Position numbers and translations under genes: made by a program. A stretch of 64,000 bases of DNA. Origin: Rhodosorus marinus. Its lineage: Eukaryota > Rhodophyta > Stylonematophyceae > Stylonematales > Stylonemataceae. Where the stretch lies: contig JAMWBK010000002.1 of NCBI GenBank assembly GCA_029953675.1, positions 620,001 to 684,000 on the forward strand, given 5' to 3'. Every line of letters starts with the position of its first letter. The stretch's first letter is position 1. The notes beneath the pieces were generated by a model. The model was given only the letters and a program-made list of their open reading frames with translations. It had not been told where the DNA came from and searched no databases. Positions 12,094-21,266 of the stretch are shown here, one piece after another.

Positions 12094-13344
12094 CAGCGGA
12101 TATTTGGAACATGTGATCAAAGAAAACTAGATTCCGCGCATGGCACACACACTGTGGTTGCAAGCGGACTGATTCCCCCTACCCATCAGTCCCAGACTTG
12201 TACATATCAGAATAGACCTCTCAAGCGAGCAAGCTTACTGCGCGAGATGGCCGTGCATGGGCTGCATCGTTGTTTGAATCTCAACCGCTGACTATCTCAT
12301 AGTATTAACTGGTTCCATTCCACAGTAAAAAAGTCGGAACTTCAGCAAAGTAGAGTCGATCTTAAACCGGCCCCATTGCTCCTCAATAGCAAACATGTTT
12401 CCTCATATAACATATCTGTAACGCACAAGCTTGGAGTGAGAGACTAAAATGATCCGCCCAAGGTTCTTCCGGGGCATCCCGTGATACCCTTGGCTTGTGT
12501 GAACGTCAAACTCGAATGTTTGACGATGCCTTGCGACGTTCCCTTGTGGAGAGCGACCTTCCTCTGCTTACCAGTTAGCACTGTGCTTGTCCCAAGCTGC
12601 AGTACTACTTTTGCTGGAGGCTAACCAGCGACAAATAAGCCGCAGGAGACCGTAAGGGGAAGGACAGATTACGATGACTACGCCAAGCACTGCACGAGCG
12701 AAACTTGAACAAGCTGGGAGTCGAACTGCGAAGAAAAGGATATGTATCTTTGGCTCTTCGTTAAGAAGTTCACCAGTTTTATTTTCAGAATACGGAGAAC
12801 ATCGAAAGCTCATCTGACCATTGCCTCCAGACTTACTCGCCATAGTCTCCAGTGAAAGATTCCTTCCTGTGATCGAAGTCTTGATAGTCAACAACGGGGG
12901 AGTCAGCAACAGCAACGAACAGTACTCGACACAGGCAAGCGTAAAACATACGTAGAACGAAGCCCGTTGCTTCGGATCCAACTCGTTTTGAGACGATCCG
13001 TCCACTTCATGCCGAACATCTGTGGAAGATGATTAGTACATCGTACAAAATAGAAATAGACACGCAACCGCGAAAATGTTCGCGTGGAAAGTTTTTCCCG
13101 GGAAACAATGCTTGACGGAAAATGTCTTTAATGGCTGGCGGACGAACGAGTTTTTGTTGATGGTGAAGAGGGAGACTGTCGAAGTCTGTACTGAAGCCGT
13201 TGACTAAGATGAATCTGTTTTCCGGGCCTTTCTTTTAAGTTGGAGTATAAGTTCATCGCCTGTTCGTGAGAGGTGAAAACCGTTGAGCCTCTTCTAAAAA
13301 ACAAAAAGGGAAGAAATTCTGGCCCGTTTTGAGAGGACGACGTG
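12094..13344. other. Spacer with possible small minus-strand gene (about 12660-13019)
   Basis: On the minus strand an exon-like stretch starts near 13019 after an acceptor (TTCCACAG). It encodes an acidic peptide ending DPKQRASFY at a GTATGT donor (about 12952). Further acceptors lie downstream (ACAG at about 12867, TTCTTCGCAG at about 12727), and a frame reaches a stop near 12680. The possible protein is short and I recognise no family. The last 200 bp are the promoter region of the LAGLIDADG-dUTPase gene. Confidence 0.3.
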
Positions 13345-14559
13345 ATGTTCCTGACCGACGTTCTGGTGGCCGACGGCGGTTTGCAGCAGAGCAGCGGCTC
13401 TGTGGATGTGGAGGAACTCTTTGGGGGATCTGAAAAGCTGAGGTTTCCGAAAACCACGCTGAGCGCAACCAACGAGGATTCGAATATGGATTTTGATGAG
13501 GGTTTGATGTCCACGATAGACTCGCCTGAGAAAGCCTACCTGCTAGGATGGATTGTGGACGGTCTTGGAGCAGAACCGGACCTTAAAGATCCCACGTTGG
13601 AAGTGCAGATTCACACGCAGCCGGAGGACATGGAGACTCTCCTGGTTCTTCGCTCAGTGTACAGGGAGGACGTCTCCGTTGAAGTACCAACTCCTCGACC
13701 TGGGAAGGACGTTCAAGCTTCGTTCTCCATCCTTTCAAGGCAGATGATCGTAGATTCTTGCAAGCATCTGGGGGTTAGTGCTGGAGAGCAAGCCACTTTA
13801 AGGTTTCCCAGATTCGACGATGAAGCACTGCTATGGGCATTTATCCGCGGACTCGTAGAGAGCAGCGGCCGCATCAACGACTTCCAGGAAGGTGGAACTG
13901 CAGAATGCTACGTCCAACACGGATCCCAGAAGCTCCTCAGCGAAATGGTGGCTAAGATTGAGATCCCAGTTCACACAACAGAGGAAGGATTCTGCTTCAA
14001 AGGGGTTAACTGTATCGACTTTTTGGGGAAAATGTACGACAACTGCGGCAACTACAAACTAGAGCGCCTCCACAACAAATTCAGAGCGTGGCTGAAGTGC
14101 GTACCGGCCTCTGGAGAGACTATACAGCTGCCAGAATGCTTGGTCTACAGAGTAGATGAGAACGCTATCCTGCCTAGCAAGTCCAAAGAGTCTGATGTTG
14201 GGTACGACTTGAGCGTAATCAAGGAAGCCAAGAAGCTGCGTGGCAATGTTTCGCTCTACGATACGGGAGTCAGGGTTCGCGTGAGCCATGGGTTGTACGC
14301 TGAAATAGTTCCAAGAAGCTCTCTCTCGAAAAGTGGATACATGATGGCAAATAGCGTGGGCATCATCGATCCTTCATACAATGGGAACCTCCTCGTAGCG
14401 CTTGTCAAAGTGGATCCGGAGGCGCCTGAAGTCACCTTCCCCTTCAGATGCTGTCAGCTAATATTCAGACAGCAGGTTCACGTGAACGTGAACGAGGTGG
14501 ACACAATGTTCGATGCCACGGAAAGAGGCGCAGGTGGTTTCGGAAGCACCGGAAAGTGA
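13345..14559 (+). CDS. Degenerate LAGLIDADG domain fused to dUTPase
   Basis: The single exon encodes 404 residues. The C-terminal 135 residues are a trimeric-type dUTPase, which converts dUTP to dUMP and keeps uracil out of DNA. Motif 1 is GYDL (286-289), motif 2 PRSSLS (323-328), motif 3 GIIDPSYNGNLLVAL (339-353), motif 4 FRCCQLIF and motif 5 RGAGGFGSTG (394-403). Residues 60-250 resemble a two-motif LAGLIDADG homing endonuclease: AYLLGWIVDGLG (64-75) and LLWAFIRGLVESSGRI (162-177), followed by FLGKMYDN and YKLERLHNKF. The acidic residue expected near the end of each helix is shifted or replaced (Gly and Ser), so DNA cleavage is unlikely. The upstream GTG is in frame, but ATG at 13345 is chosen. 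The absence of introns and this domain pairing suggest acquisition from a large DNA virus or mobile element; that is inference. Confidence 0.88.
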   Translation: MFLTDVLVADGGLQQSSGSVDVEELFGGSEKLRFPKTTLSATNEDSNMDFDEGLMSTIDSPEKAYLLGWIVDGLGAEPDLKDPTLEVQIHTQPEDMETLLVLRSVYREDVSVEVPTPRPGKDVQASFSILSRQMIVDSCKHLGVSAGEQATLRFPRFDDEALLWAFIRGLVESSGRINDFQEGGTAECYVQHGSQKLLSEMVAKIEIPVHTTEEGFCFKGVNCIDFLGKMYDNCGNYKLERLHNKFRAWLKCVPASGETIQLPECLVYRVDENAILPSKSKESDVGYDLSVIKEAKKLRGNVSLYDTGVRVRVSHGLYAEIVPRSSLSKSGYMMANSVGIIDPSYNGNLLVALVKVDPEAPEVTFPFRCCQLIFRQQVHVNVNEVDTMFDATERGAGGFGSTGK

Positions 14560-14754
14560 AAAAATGAGAACCGTGTTTCAATTCCATAGATATCCAGCCT
14601 GTAGGAACCTTATGTCTTAGTAAAGATTATTTCAACTTTGCTTACATCCTTCCGATCGTTCACCACTCCGGTATGCCCGTAGTATCTTCAACAGTTGTGA
14701 AAGAAGCGCGTCGGACCCCCTAGCAAGTCACGCTGTTAACGAGCACCCCCTGTG

Positions 14755-15398
14755 TCAGAGCTGCTCCGCTGTGGTTGCGCTATTTTGGGTTCAAGAACAA
14801 TGGATAGGGGATAAAGAAGACGATCGGATTCGTGTGAATGATCTGTGAAGTACAATGTTGCTCTTCTGATTCCTCTTCGACCTTACCATTCATCTTTACA
14901 TTCAGTTCGACATGAACCCCTGTCCTTTGCAAGCGTTGCTTTCGGTTGAGTGCAGTTGTAAAGACACTGACTCAGGCAAAGTTGGTAGGATTTCTCTTCC
15001 TTCGTTCCCTTTTTGGGTTTTTTCACCCTCTTCGGCTCTTCCGCCTGAAAATTGAGCAAATAACAGAACAAATAACCAGTAAGGATCAAGCTGTACGTGC
15101 CAGCAGTACCACTCGATCTTCACTAACCGGAATCGTCTCTCCTGGAATACCCTCTCCGAGCGTAAGGCCAACCAACACCGCAGCCAAGCTGAGCGTGACA
15201 TCCCTTCTCGAAGTTCGCTGTGTTTCAGTATCAAGAAGCGATCAAAAAAAAGGCATTCAGCGCTTTTCATATCACCCTAAACGAACGCTTTCCACCTGAA
15301 CAATGCCAAAAGCTTACCCAATCCCGATTCACCGCGCACGTTCTCGTCCGTGTACGTCTCTCACGCACCACACATCCAGATCCAACGAAGCCAATCAT
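14755..15398 (-). CDS. Small Cys-rich thylakoid-lumen protein with Tat signal
   Basis: Four exons join in frame on the minus strand: 15398-15318, 15217-15128, 15044-14887 and 14779-14755, giving 117 residues. Exon 1 encodes a basic plastid transit peptide beginning MIGFVGSG. Exon 2 starts RTSRRDV and runs into a hydrophobic stretch (TLSLAAVLVGLTLG), a twin-arginine thylakoid signal with a likely cleavage site near the end of that exon. The mature part is Lys-rich and then carries YQLCLSQCLYNCTQP and CRTECKDEC followed by ATTAEQL. This C-x3-C-x3-C plus C-x3-C-x3-C pattern matches a small conserved plastid family known from plants and algae without an assigned function. The final eight codons lie in a tiny exon. 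It converges on the dUTPase gene 195 bp away. Confidence 0.85.
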
Positions 15399-16518
15399 GA
15401 CGGAAATTCTCCTTCTAAGCACTCTCGTTTTTTGAAAACAGACAAACTCCAGAAATAATAATAGTAAGTAAGTAACAGGCTGCGCTTTCAGTTGTATGGA
15501 TCCGATCGCCTTCCCTCCCTCTCCCCACTCATCGTCCCGTCATCGATTGCCACTCACCACTTTCCCTAATCCATTCCTCTAAAAGACCATCAAAAAATCT
15601 CCGATCCATTGAGATCGATGAATGAACAGCCTGTCCTAAAGAAAGAATATCCGTTTTTTTACTTCAGGGTTGGTAGGTCTCCCGTTTTCCGCGACTGTCG
15701 CCGGTGGTACCAGTGAGGGCGAAGTCTTGTAGGCAAAAACGCCTTTAGATTCTTTTGCAAGACGAGGACTCGAGAGTCCGAGCCTGCAATATTTTTTGTT
15801 TGCGTCCGGATTGAAAACGGCCAGGCACGGAGTTTTACCGCAAAATCCCCATTACTGTAGGGTGGGATATCGCTTGTTCAGGTTGGCTGCCCGTGCGGTG
15901 ACCCCTGGAGCGCGAAGCCTCGCCGTAGAAACACAACAAAAACTTTTCTGGTTTTTCCGCGGAGCGTTTCCGAGAGCAAGCGCTGGGAAGTACCCAGGCT
16001 TATTGGGCTACAATCCCTTGGCAACCTTTCGCAACAGGCTAGGAAGACTTAGGTTTGCTGCAGGGTGGGCGTGTTGGATTGCCGTGAGTGAGCACGCGGG
16101 GAGATACCAAGCGGTAGCCCTTGTTTTCTGAGAGCCAACATCCAGCCGTCCCTTAATGGCACAAAGCCATTTCAACAAAACGCCAAAAGGTCCAATGCGA
16201 AAACTACGCCAGCTTTCCTATGCCGTTGGCTGATTTGATGAAATGCGCGCGACCAACACCTCGGAAAACATTTCGACAAGGTGAGCCGTGCGAAAGTTGG
16301 TTGAGTCCCCGAAGTCTTGTTTCTCTTCAGGACGCTCATAGACAACAGAGAAATAGGCGAGTGATCTTCACATGATCAAAGCGCAAAGCCGTGCTTGGTG
16401 CATGTTATACCGATCCGCTCGAAACTAAATCCCAGGAATAAATTCAGTTTTATGTCCAAGCGCTACATCGACGGGCTAGTTTCGGATGGCAGATCAAGTT
16501 GGCGTTCATCAGCAGAAG
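15399..16518. other. No convincing gene
   Basis: A 111-codon frame at 15796-16131 on the plus strand starts with TTG, has no recognisable domain and an Arg/Ala/Gly-rich composition, so it is not called. The left end probably holds the promoter of the minus-strand thylakoid protein. The right end holds the 3' flank of the minus-strand phosphatase. Confidence 0.5.
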
Positions 16519-17444
16519 CTACTTGGCAACTGATGCCTTGATTCGCTCAAAATCTGCGAGCGCTTTGTCCCAAATCTTGGACGTGACGCCATCGGGGGTG
16601 TAAACGCATTGGACTCCCAGCCGTTGCACCGAGTGCAGATTACCTCTCTCGTTGTCAAAGAATATCATGTCTTCGAAGGCGACCTTGCTTCGTTTTGAGA
16701 GCTCCCTGAAGTGGTTGGTCTTGTCTCCTTTGTATATTGCCTCATAGTCGACTGTTTCCTTCATCGAGATTCCCTCACCAACGTCGAACTCCTTCATGCA
16801 CTCTTGTGCCCATTCCGGTTCGTCTGTTCTGGACGCGATTCCGACTAGCGTGTCCTCAAACTAAGTCGCGAACACATAACCAGCATCACGCATGCGCGTA
16901 GAAGGCACAATTAGATTGTTAATTTGGGCCGGAACAAGCCTTTACAATGACCAGGTGCAACTCACCTTTTGGTCGGTTTTCAGAGAGTACAGCACGGATC
17001 TGGACGAACCAAGAAGCTTGACCATCTCGCCGCCTGCTGCTCTTACGTTTCCAGTTTTCGCGTCTCTTCTGAAAGGCGGGCCACTACCCCACAACATGTA
17101 CATCTCAGGGTACCACAGCGTTCCGTCCAAGTCGAAGACAACCTAACCAAAAATCTGAATTGTAAGAAATCCTCATCTGTTTTTCTTTCACAACAGAAAC
17201 CCACAATATTAGAACCGAATGAAACAAAGACACAACCAAATAAAAGAAGGAAAAAGAGAGCCGAAAATCTGTATACCATCTTCGGCAAACGACTGTCTTC
17301 ACACCTTCCGTTCTCACCCATCCTGCACGTCGCTGCCTCCCTAGAAAAGTTAACCTTCGATGTTGATCGATGACACAAAACGGAATTCGTAAATGCAAAT
17401 GTTGTTGTCATCACTAAAGCCAAATTTGTCAGGCTCGTCTTCAT
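16519..17444 (-). CDS. MDP1-like HAD phosphatase with N-terminal signal
   Basis: Three exons, 17444-17277, 17142-16966 and 16860-16519, join in phase 0 to give 228 residues. The HAD nucleophile motif VVFDLDGTLW begins exactly at exon 2 and carries both aspartates. The second motif is GIASRTDEPEWA, and FEDMIFFDNERGN carries the acidic motif IV. Order and spacing match magnesium-dependent phosphatase 1, a family acting on phosphotyrosine and glycated or sugar phosphates; the substrate here is unknown. Unlike animal MDP1, which starts close to the first motif, this protein has about 54 extra N-terminal residues. They open with a hydrophobic stretch (LALVMTTTFAF) and suggest secretory or plastid targeting. 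Confidence 0.88.
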
Positions 17445-18241
17445 CCGCTGACAACATCAACACCTCTCCTCCAACCTTTAGCAACCAAATCAGTAGAGCG
17501 TTCTAGTTCGGCATGTCCTCTCGGAAACGCATTTCTAACCCGCCCTCATCGGAAGCCGAAACCTCCATTTTTAACTGTCATATGCGAGGCTCATTGAAAA
17601 CTCACGATTTCAATACTATTTCGAACACTTTCCCGATGAGTCCGATCTTTTCGAGCGTGTCACTTAAATGTAAAACGCGAATGTCTTTTTCAAGTGTCAT
17701 CTTTTGGTTGAACGAGAATGTTCGAAAAATTGTCTGCAGAGCAGGGTTTAGGAGCTTCTTTTGCAGCATTGGATATGACACTTAAATAGAATTAGAACAA
17801 ATCGCAACTGGCCTGCGGCGAACCGGTGGGATGTTCTGGATAGAAAATAGAGCGCGAGGAGGGGTGCTGAAAACGTTCAGTAGAAGGTGATCAAATCCGC
17901 TTCTGTGAGTATGCAGAAGCGGATTTGATCACCTTCTACTGAACGTTTGCTGAAAACCAGGGCAGTTCTGCTGGTCGACTGCCGGAGCCTAGGTTTTACA
18001 TAGTACAGCGTGCGCAAAAAGAAATCCGGTTTGCTCCATATCCCTGGGGCTATGCTAGGAACATTGATCCAGAGCAGATCCACACTATCCCACCGTTTCT
18101 AGAGAAATCTGTCTTGACGGTGAGAGTTTGGTTAGTGGCCTGAACCTCCAAAGCGCACTCCTAGACCGAAGTCAGAAGTCATTCGCTTTAACGCCGTTAA
18201 TCACTACACACGATTCTTTCGGGGGTCACGTTGATACTGTT
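17445..18241. other. Spacer containing a perfect hairpin
   Basis: No gene is recognised. The stretch holds the promoter side of the MDP1-like gene, the hairpin at 17871-17948 and the 3' flank of the transporter. A short minus-strand frame at 17877-18083 runs through the hairpin and is not considered real. Confidence 0.55.
17871..17948. repeat. Perfect 35-bp inverted repeat with 8-base loop
   Basis: Bases 17871-17905 and 17914-17948 are exact reverse complements, separated by the 8-base loop TGAGTATG. The sequence TGCTGAAAAC occurs at 17865-17874 and again at 17948-17957, so the hairpin is bracketed by a 10-bp direct repeat. It lies between two minus-strand genes, outside any called exon. Confidence 0.95.
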
Positions 18242-20304
18242 CTATTGCTTGTGGGTAGCTATGTACCAAACAGGCAACAAGAACAGCGCTGATCCAATTG
18301 TAGAACCGAAGAGAAGGCCCAGGTACGCATTCCAGCCCATCTTGTTCACGAACAGACTAATGGGATACCCAGAGATGGCGGCGCCGAGATAGGAAATCCA
18401 CCCAAGAATGCCAGTCGCGGTTGCGACAATTCGACGATCAACTGATTCAGCGGCCACCAGTCCCAGGAGGCATTGCGGCCCGTTGACAAAAAATCCTAGC
18501 ATACTTATTGCTAGCGAGTCAATCAGCGGCGTGGTCTTCGGGAACAAGGCAACAAAGAGGATCGTCGCTGCAAGGCCTTTCAAAAGTAGGACGATTGGAT
18601 ATCAGGCACGAACCTCACGAACAGGACAAGTTGTTGGGCTACATCATGCAGCATGGGGCTCACCTGCAAGGTACACAAGCATGACAGGTATTCTACTTCC
18701 CTTGACCTTGTCCGATACTACTCCAGATGAGAAAGTGCCAAGCAGTCCGCCAATTTCCATTCCGCTTACGCGATAAGCCGCCTGAACATGGTGCGGAACC
18801 GGAGAGTAGGCCGTTGCAGTTAGGACTGAGATCACATACGAGGTGTTCCAACCTGCGAAACGACAGGATTTTGAAAGGGCCAAGCACCTCAGCGACACGA
18901 ATCTTCTGAGTATCTGCGAGATAGAAGTGATGCCAAGACCGCATCCCTGAGCGAAGGAAGTAGATGAAGCAGTTGCTAATGGCCAGGAACCATAGGGTTT
19001 TGTTGAAGAGCACCCTTTCCACTAGAAGCTGAGACGTAAATCCAGATGAACTGGTGTTTAGAACCCGCAACGGCAATCACGTCGTTGTTTCGAGTATTTC
19101 TGCAAATCGAACCTTCAAATAAGACATTTTCTCGTCGCCCTCTGCAGTTCCTGAGTTGGAGCTCGTCCCCTTCGGATCGTGCTCGACCGTATACCCCAAA
19201 TCCTCGGGTTCATCTCTGAGCCATGGGATCATCAGAAATCCGAAAACAATTGCCCCGATACCAGGAAACAAAGCGCCCGCTTGCCACTGAAAGTTGGAGA
19301 CCAGGAAGCCGCAGACCAATGGAGCCAGGAATCCACCAAAGTTCGACGAGGTTGACCAAAATGCCCACCTACGCAGAGAACAAGTAGAACAGCCGAGCAA
19401 GGCCTCAGAATACTATTGGTTGAGACTGGATTCCAGTCCGCTGAACCCAAGAAGGAAGAGGACTTGGAGTTTGAGGTGCAGCATACCAGAACCCCCGTTC
19501 CTTTCTTGTATACCACATCGTAAGCACACGGGCGACCGCACCAGCTCCAACGCCTTGGACGAGGCCGTTCAAAGCCCACGTCATTCCAAACCCTCGGAAA
19601 CCGCTTGCCAGAGCGAGTCCTACATTCGCCAGGCCTGTTAAGATCATGCCTGACCCAAGAACCTGTTTTGAGACCAGCAAAACCAGTGTTAGACTGGCAG
19701 GGTTGTGAAAAGATAGTACTCGGATTAGGGAAGGATCTTTGCTGCCCACCAATCGCGGAGATACATTGTCAGCAATGAACCCAGAAATGAGCTTCGAACC
19801 ACCATACATCATGGGGAAAGCAGAAGCCACTGCTCCGATTTCGGCGAGCGAGAGAAGCCCTTGTCTTTGAAGAGTTGGAGAGATGAACGTAAATGTCGCT
19901 CGAGTGAGTGCATAGACAACGTACCTGAGAGCAACACAAAGATGTGAGATAACTGTGTTAGTTTCAAAATCCGTGAAAGCCAGGTGTATATGGAGCCTGT
20001 ACTTCGGCTACCAACGGGGTTGGGCTTACGAAGCATAGAGACCGAAAAAAACTCTGTATCTCCACTGTTTGAAACCTTTCTGCTGAAGGTGATTGTTTTC
20101 GCTGATTTCTGCATCAGCGATTTCGAAGCCAACCTCCTTACTGCTTTCGGCGAAGACTTTCCCTTCTCCAGATGAAACGCTCTCAGCCAGTCTCACCCTC
20201 CGTCTCGGCGGCTGTCCGGGTTCCCTCCGGTGTCCGTGCACAGCATTTACTCGGGCTCTATTGGGTGCTATAACCCCACCTAACCCAGTAAACCCGACCT
20301 CCAT
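18242..20304 (-). CDS. OPA-family sugar-phosphate transporter (UhpC/SLC37-like)
   Basis: This major-facilitator protein belongs to the organophosphate:phosphate antiporter group. Exon 1 (20304-20030) encodes an N-terminal extension of about 75 residues opening MEVGFTGLGG, with an Arg-rich stretch, then KQWRYRVFFGLYAS, the family's start of helix 1. Exon 2 starts at 19924 (YVVYALTRATFTFISPTLQ). Later segments show MMYGGSKLISGFIADN, ALNGLVQGVGAGAVARVLTMWYTRKERG (about 19660-19490), FWSTSSNFGGFLAPLVCGFL, PWLRDEPEDLGY with the acidic central loop, and the C-terminal half ending at 18242 with YLGAAISGYPISLFVNKMGWNAYLG. UhpC-like hexose-phosphate carriers are known in plastid-bearing algae. The extension and its Phe suggest the plastid envelope, but this is not proven. 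About seven exons. Confidence 0.85.
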
Positions 20305-21266
20305 AATTGATCGATACGAGAATCAAGTCTCGTTCATGCACTGGACGTACGAGACGATCGCCTAACTCAGAAAGTGGCAACCTCGAATAGCCAGAAACAC
20401 GGCAACACGCAGGCACTAAGTACGGAAAGACTTCAGTTAATGCCATTCATGCTTTCAATGCTTCTCCTCTTCCATCGTCCCAACAAAAATCGAGCCAACG
20501 GTTTACGATTTTCAAGGCCGTACTGCAAGCTGTGCGGGGTGGGGGGGAGAAAATACCGGATCATTGAGAACGCCGTGACGACCAGGCAAGATCAAAGCTG
20601 TCCTAAGGACGGCGATTTATTTTATGGCAAGATTCGATTCAATTAAGGCATCTACTGAATCCCTCACAAAGGATCATCCGCGTTGCGTTTAGAGGTTTTC
20701 AGTGACCGCAATGGGTCCATGTGCCGGGAAGAATAGCGAATGAGTGTTTAGCGTATGTTCCCCCATCAGGGCAAGAAGGAACTTTCCATAAGCCTAGCTT
20801 AACTTGAAAGACTTTCATGTCTTCATGTGCTCCTTGTTACACTTCAAGCTATTCTTCCTAGATCGGATCTCCCCAGTAGAAAACTGCAGGGTGACTTGTT
20901 CAAGCCTTTTCGCTCATATGGATCCGATCTCCGCGAAACCATGAAAAGAGGTACTTCTTTTACTACATTCAGACAATTGGCGTAGAAGAACTTGCTGTAG
21001 CGAATCATCTCTCGTCGTGAAAGGGAATATCTTTCTACAGAATTTAATTGGACGTAGGGTTTCATGAAACGCCACCGGTTCAAATTTATGATGATATGAT
21101 TGGTCGAATGGTGAATTCTCCGCGTTTTAAAATAACCCGGGGCCTTAGTTGTATTACCAGACCGAGGTCTCAACCTACTGTCGATACGGCCGGGATCGCG
21201 GACGATCATCCCCCCGATGAGGTTTCCGAACAACATGAGCTCCGGAAGGAGGTTCGCCAGAATGAG
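20305..21266. other. No recognisable gene
   Basis: Only short frames are present. A G run lies at about 20538-20547. This stretch is the 5' flank of the transporter and the 3' flank of the CHMP7-like gene, with no domain or splice-linked exon seen. Confidence 0.55.

Noticed and set aside
15796-16131. 111-codon plus-strand frame
   Set aside because: It starts at TTG, has no domain, no splice partner and an Arg/Ala-biased composition.
20844-21236. 130-codon minus-strand frame
   Set aside because: No domain, no ATG context of note and no splice link to the CHMP7-like gene.
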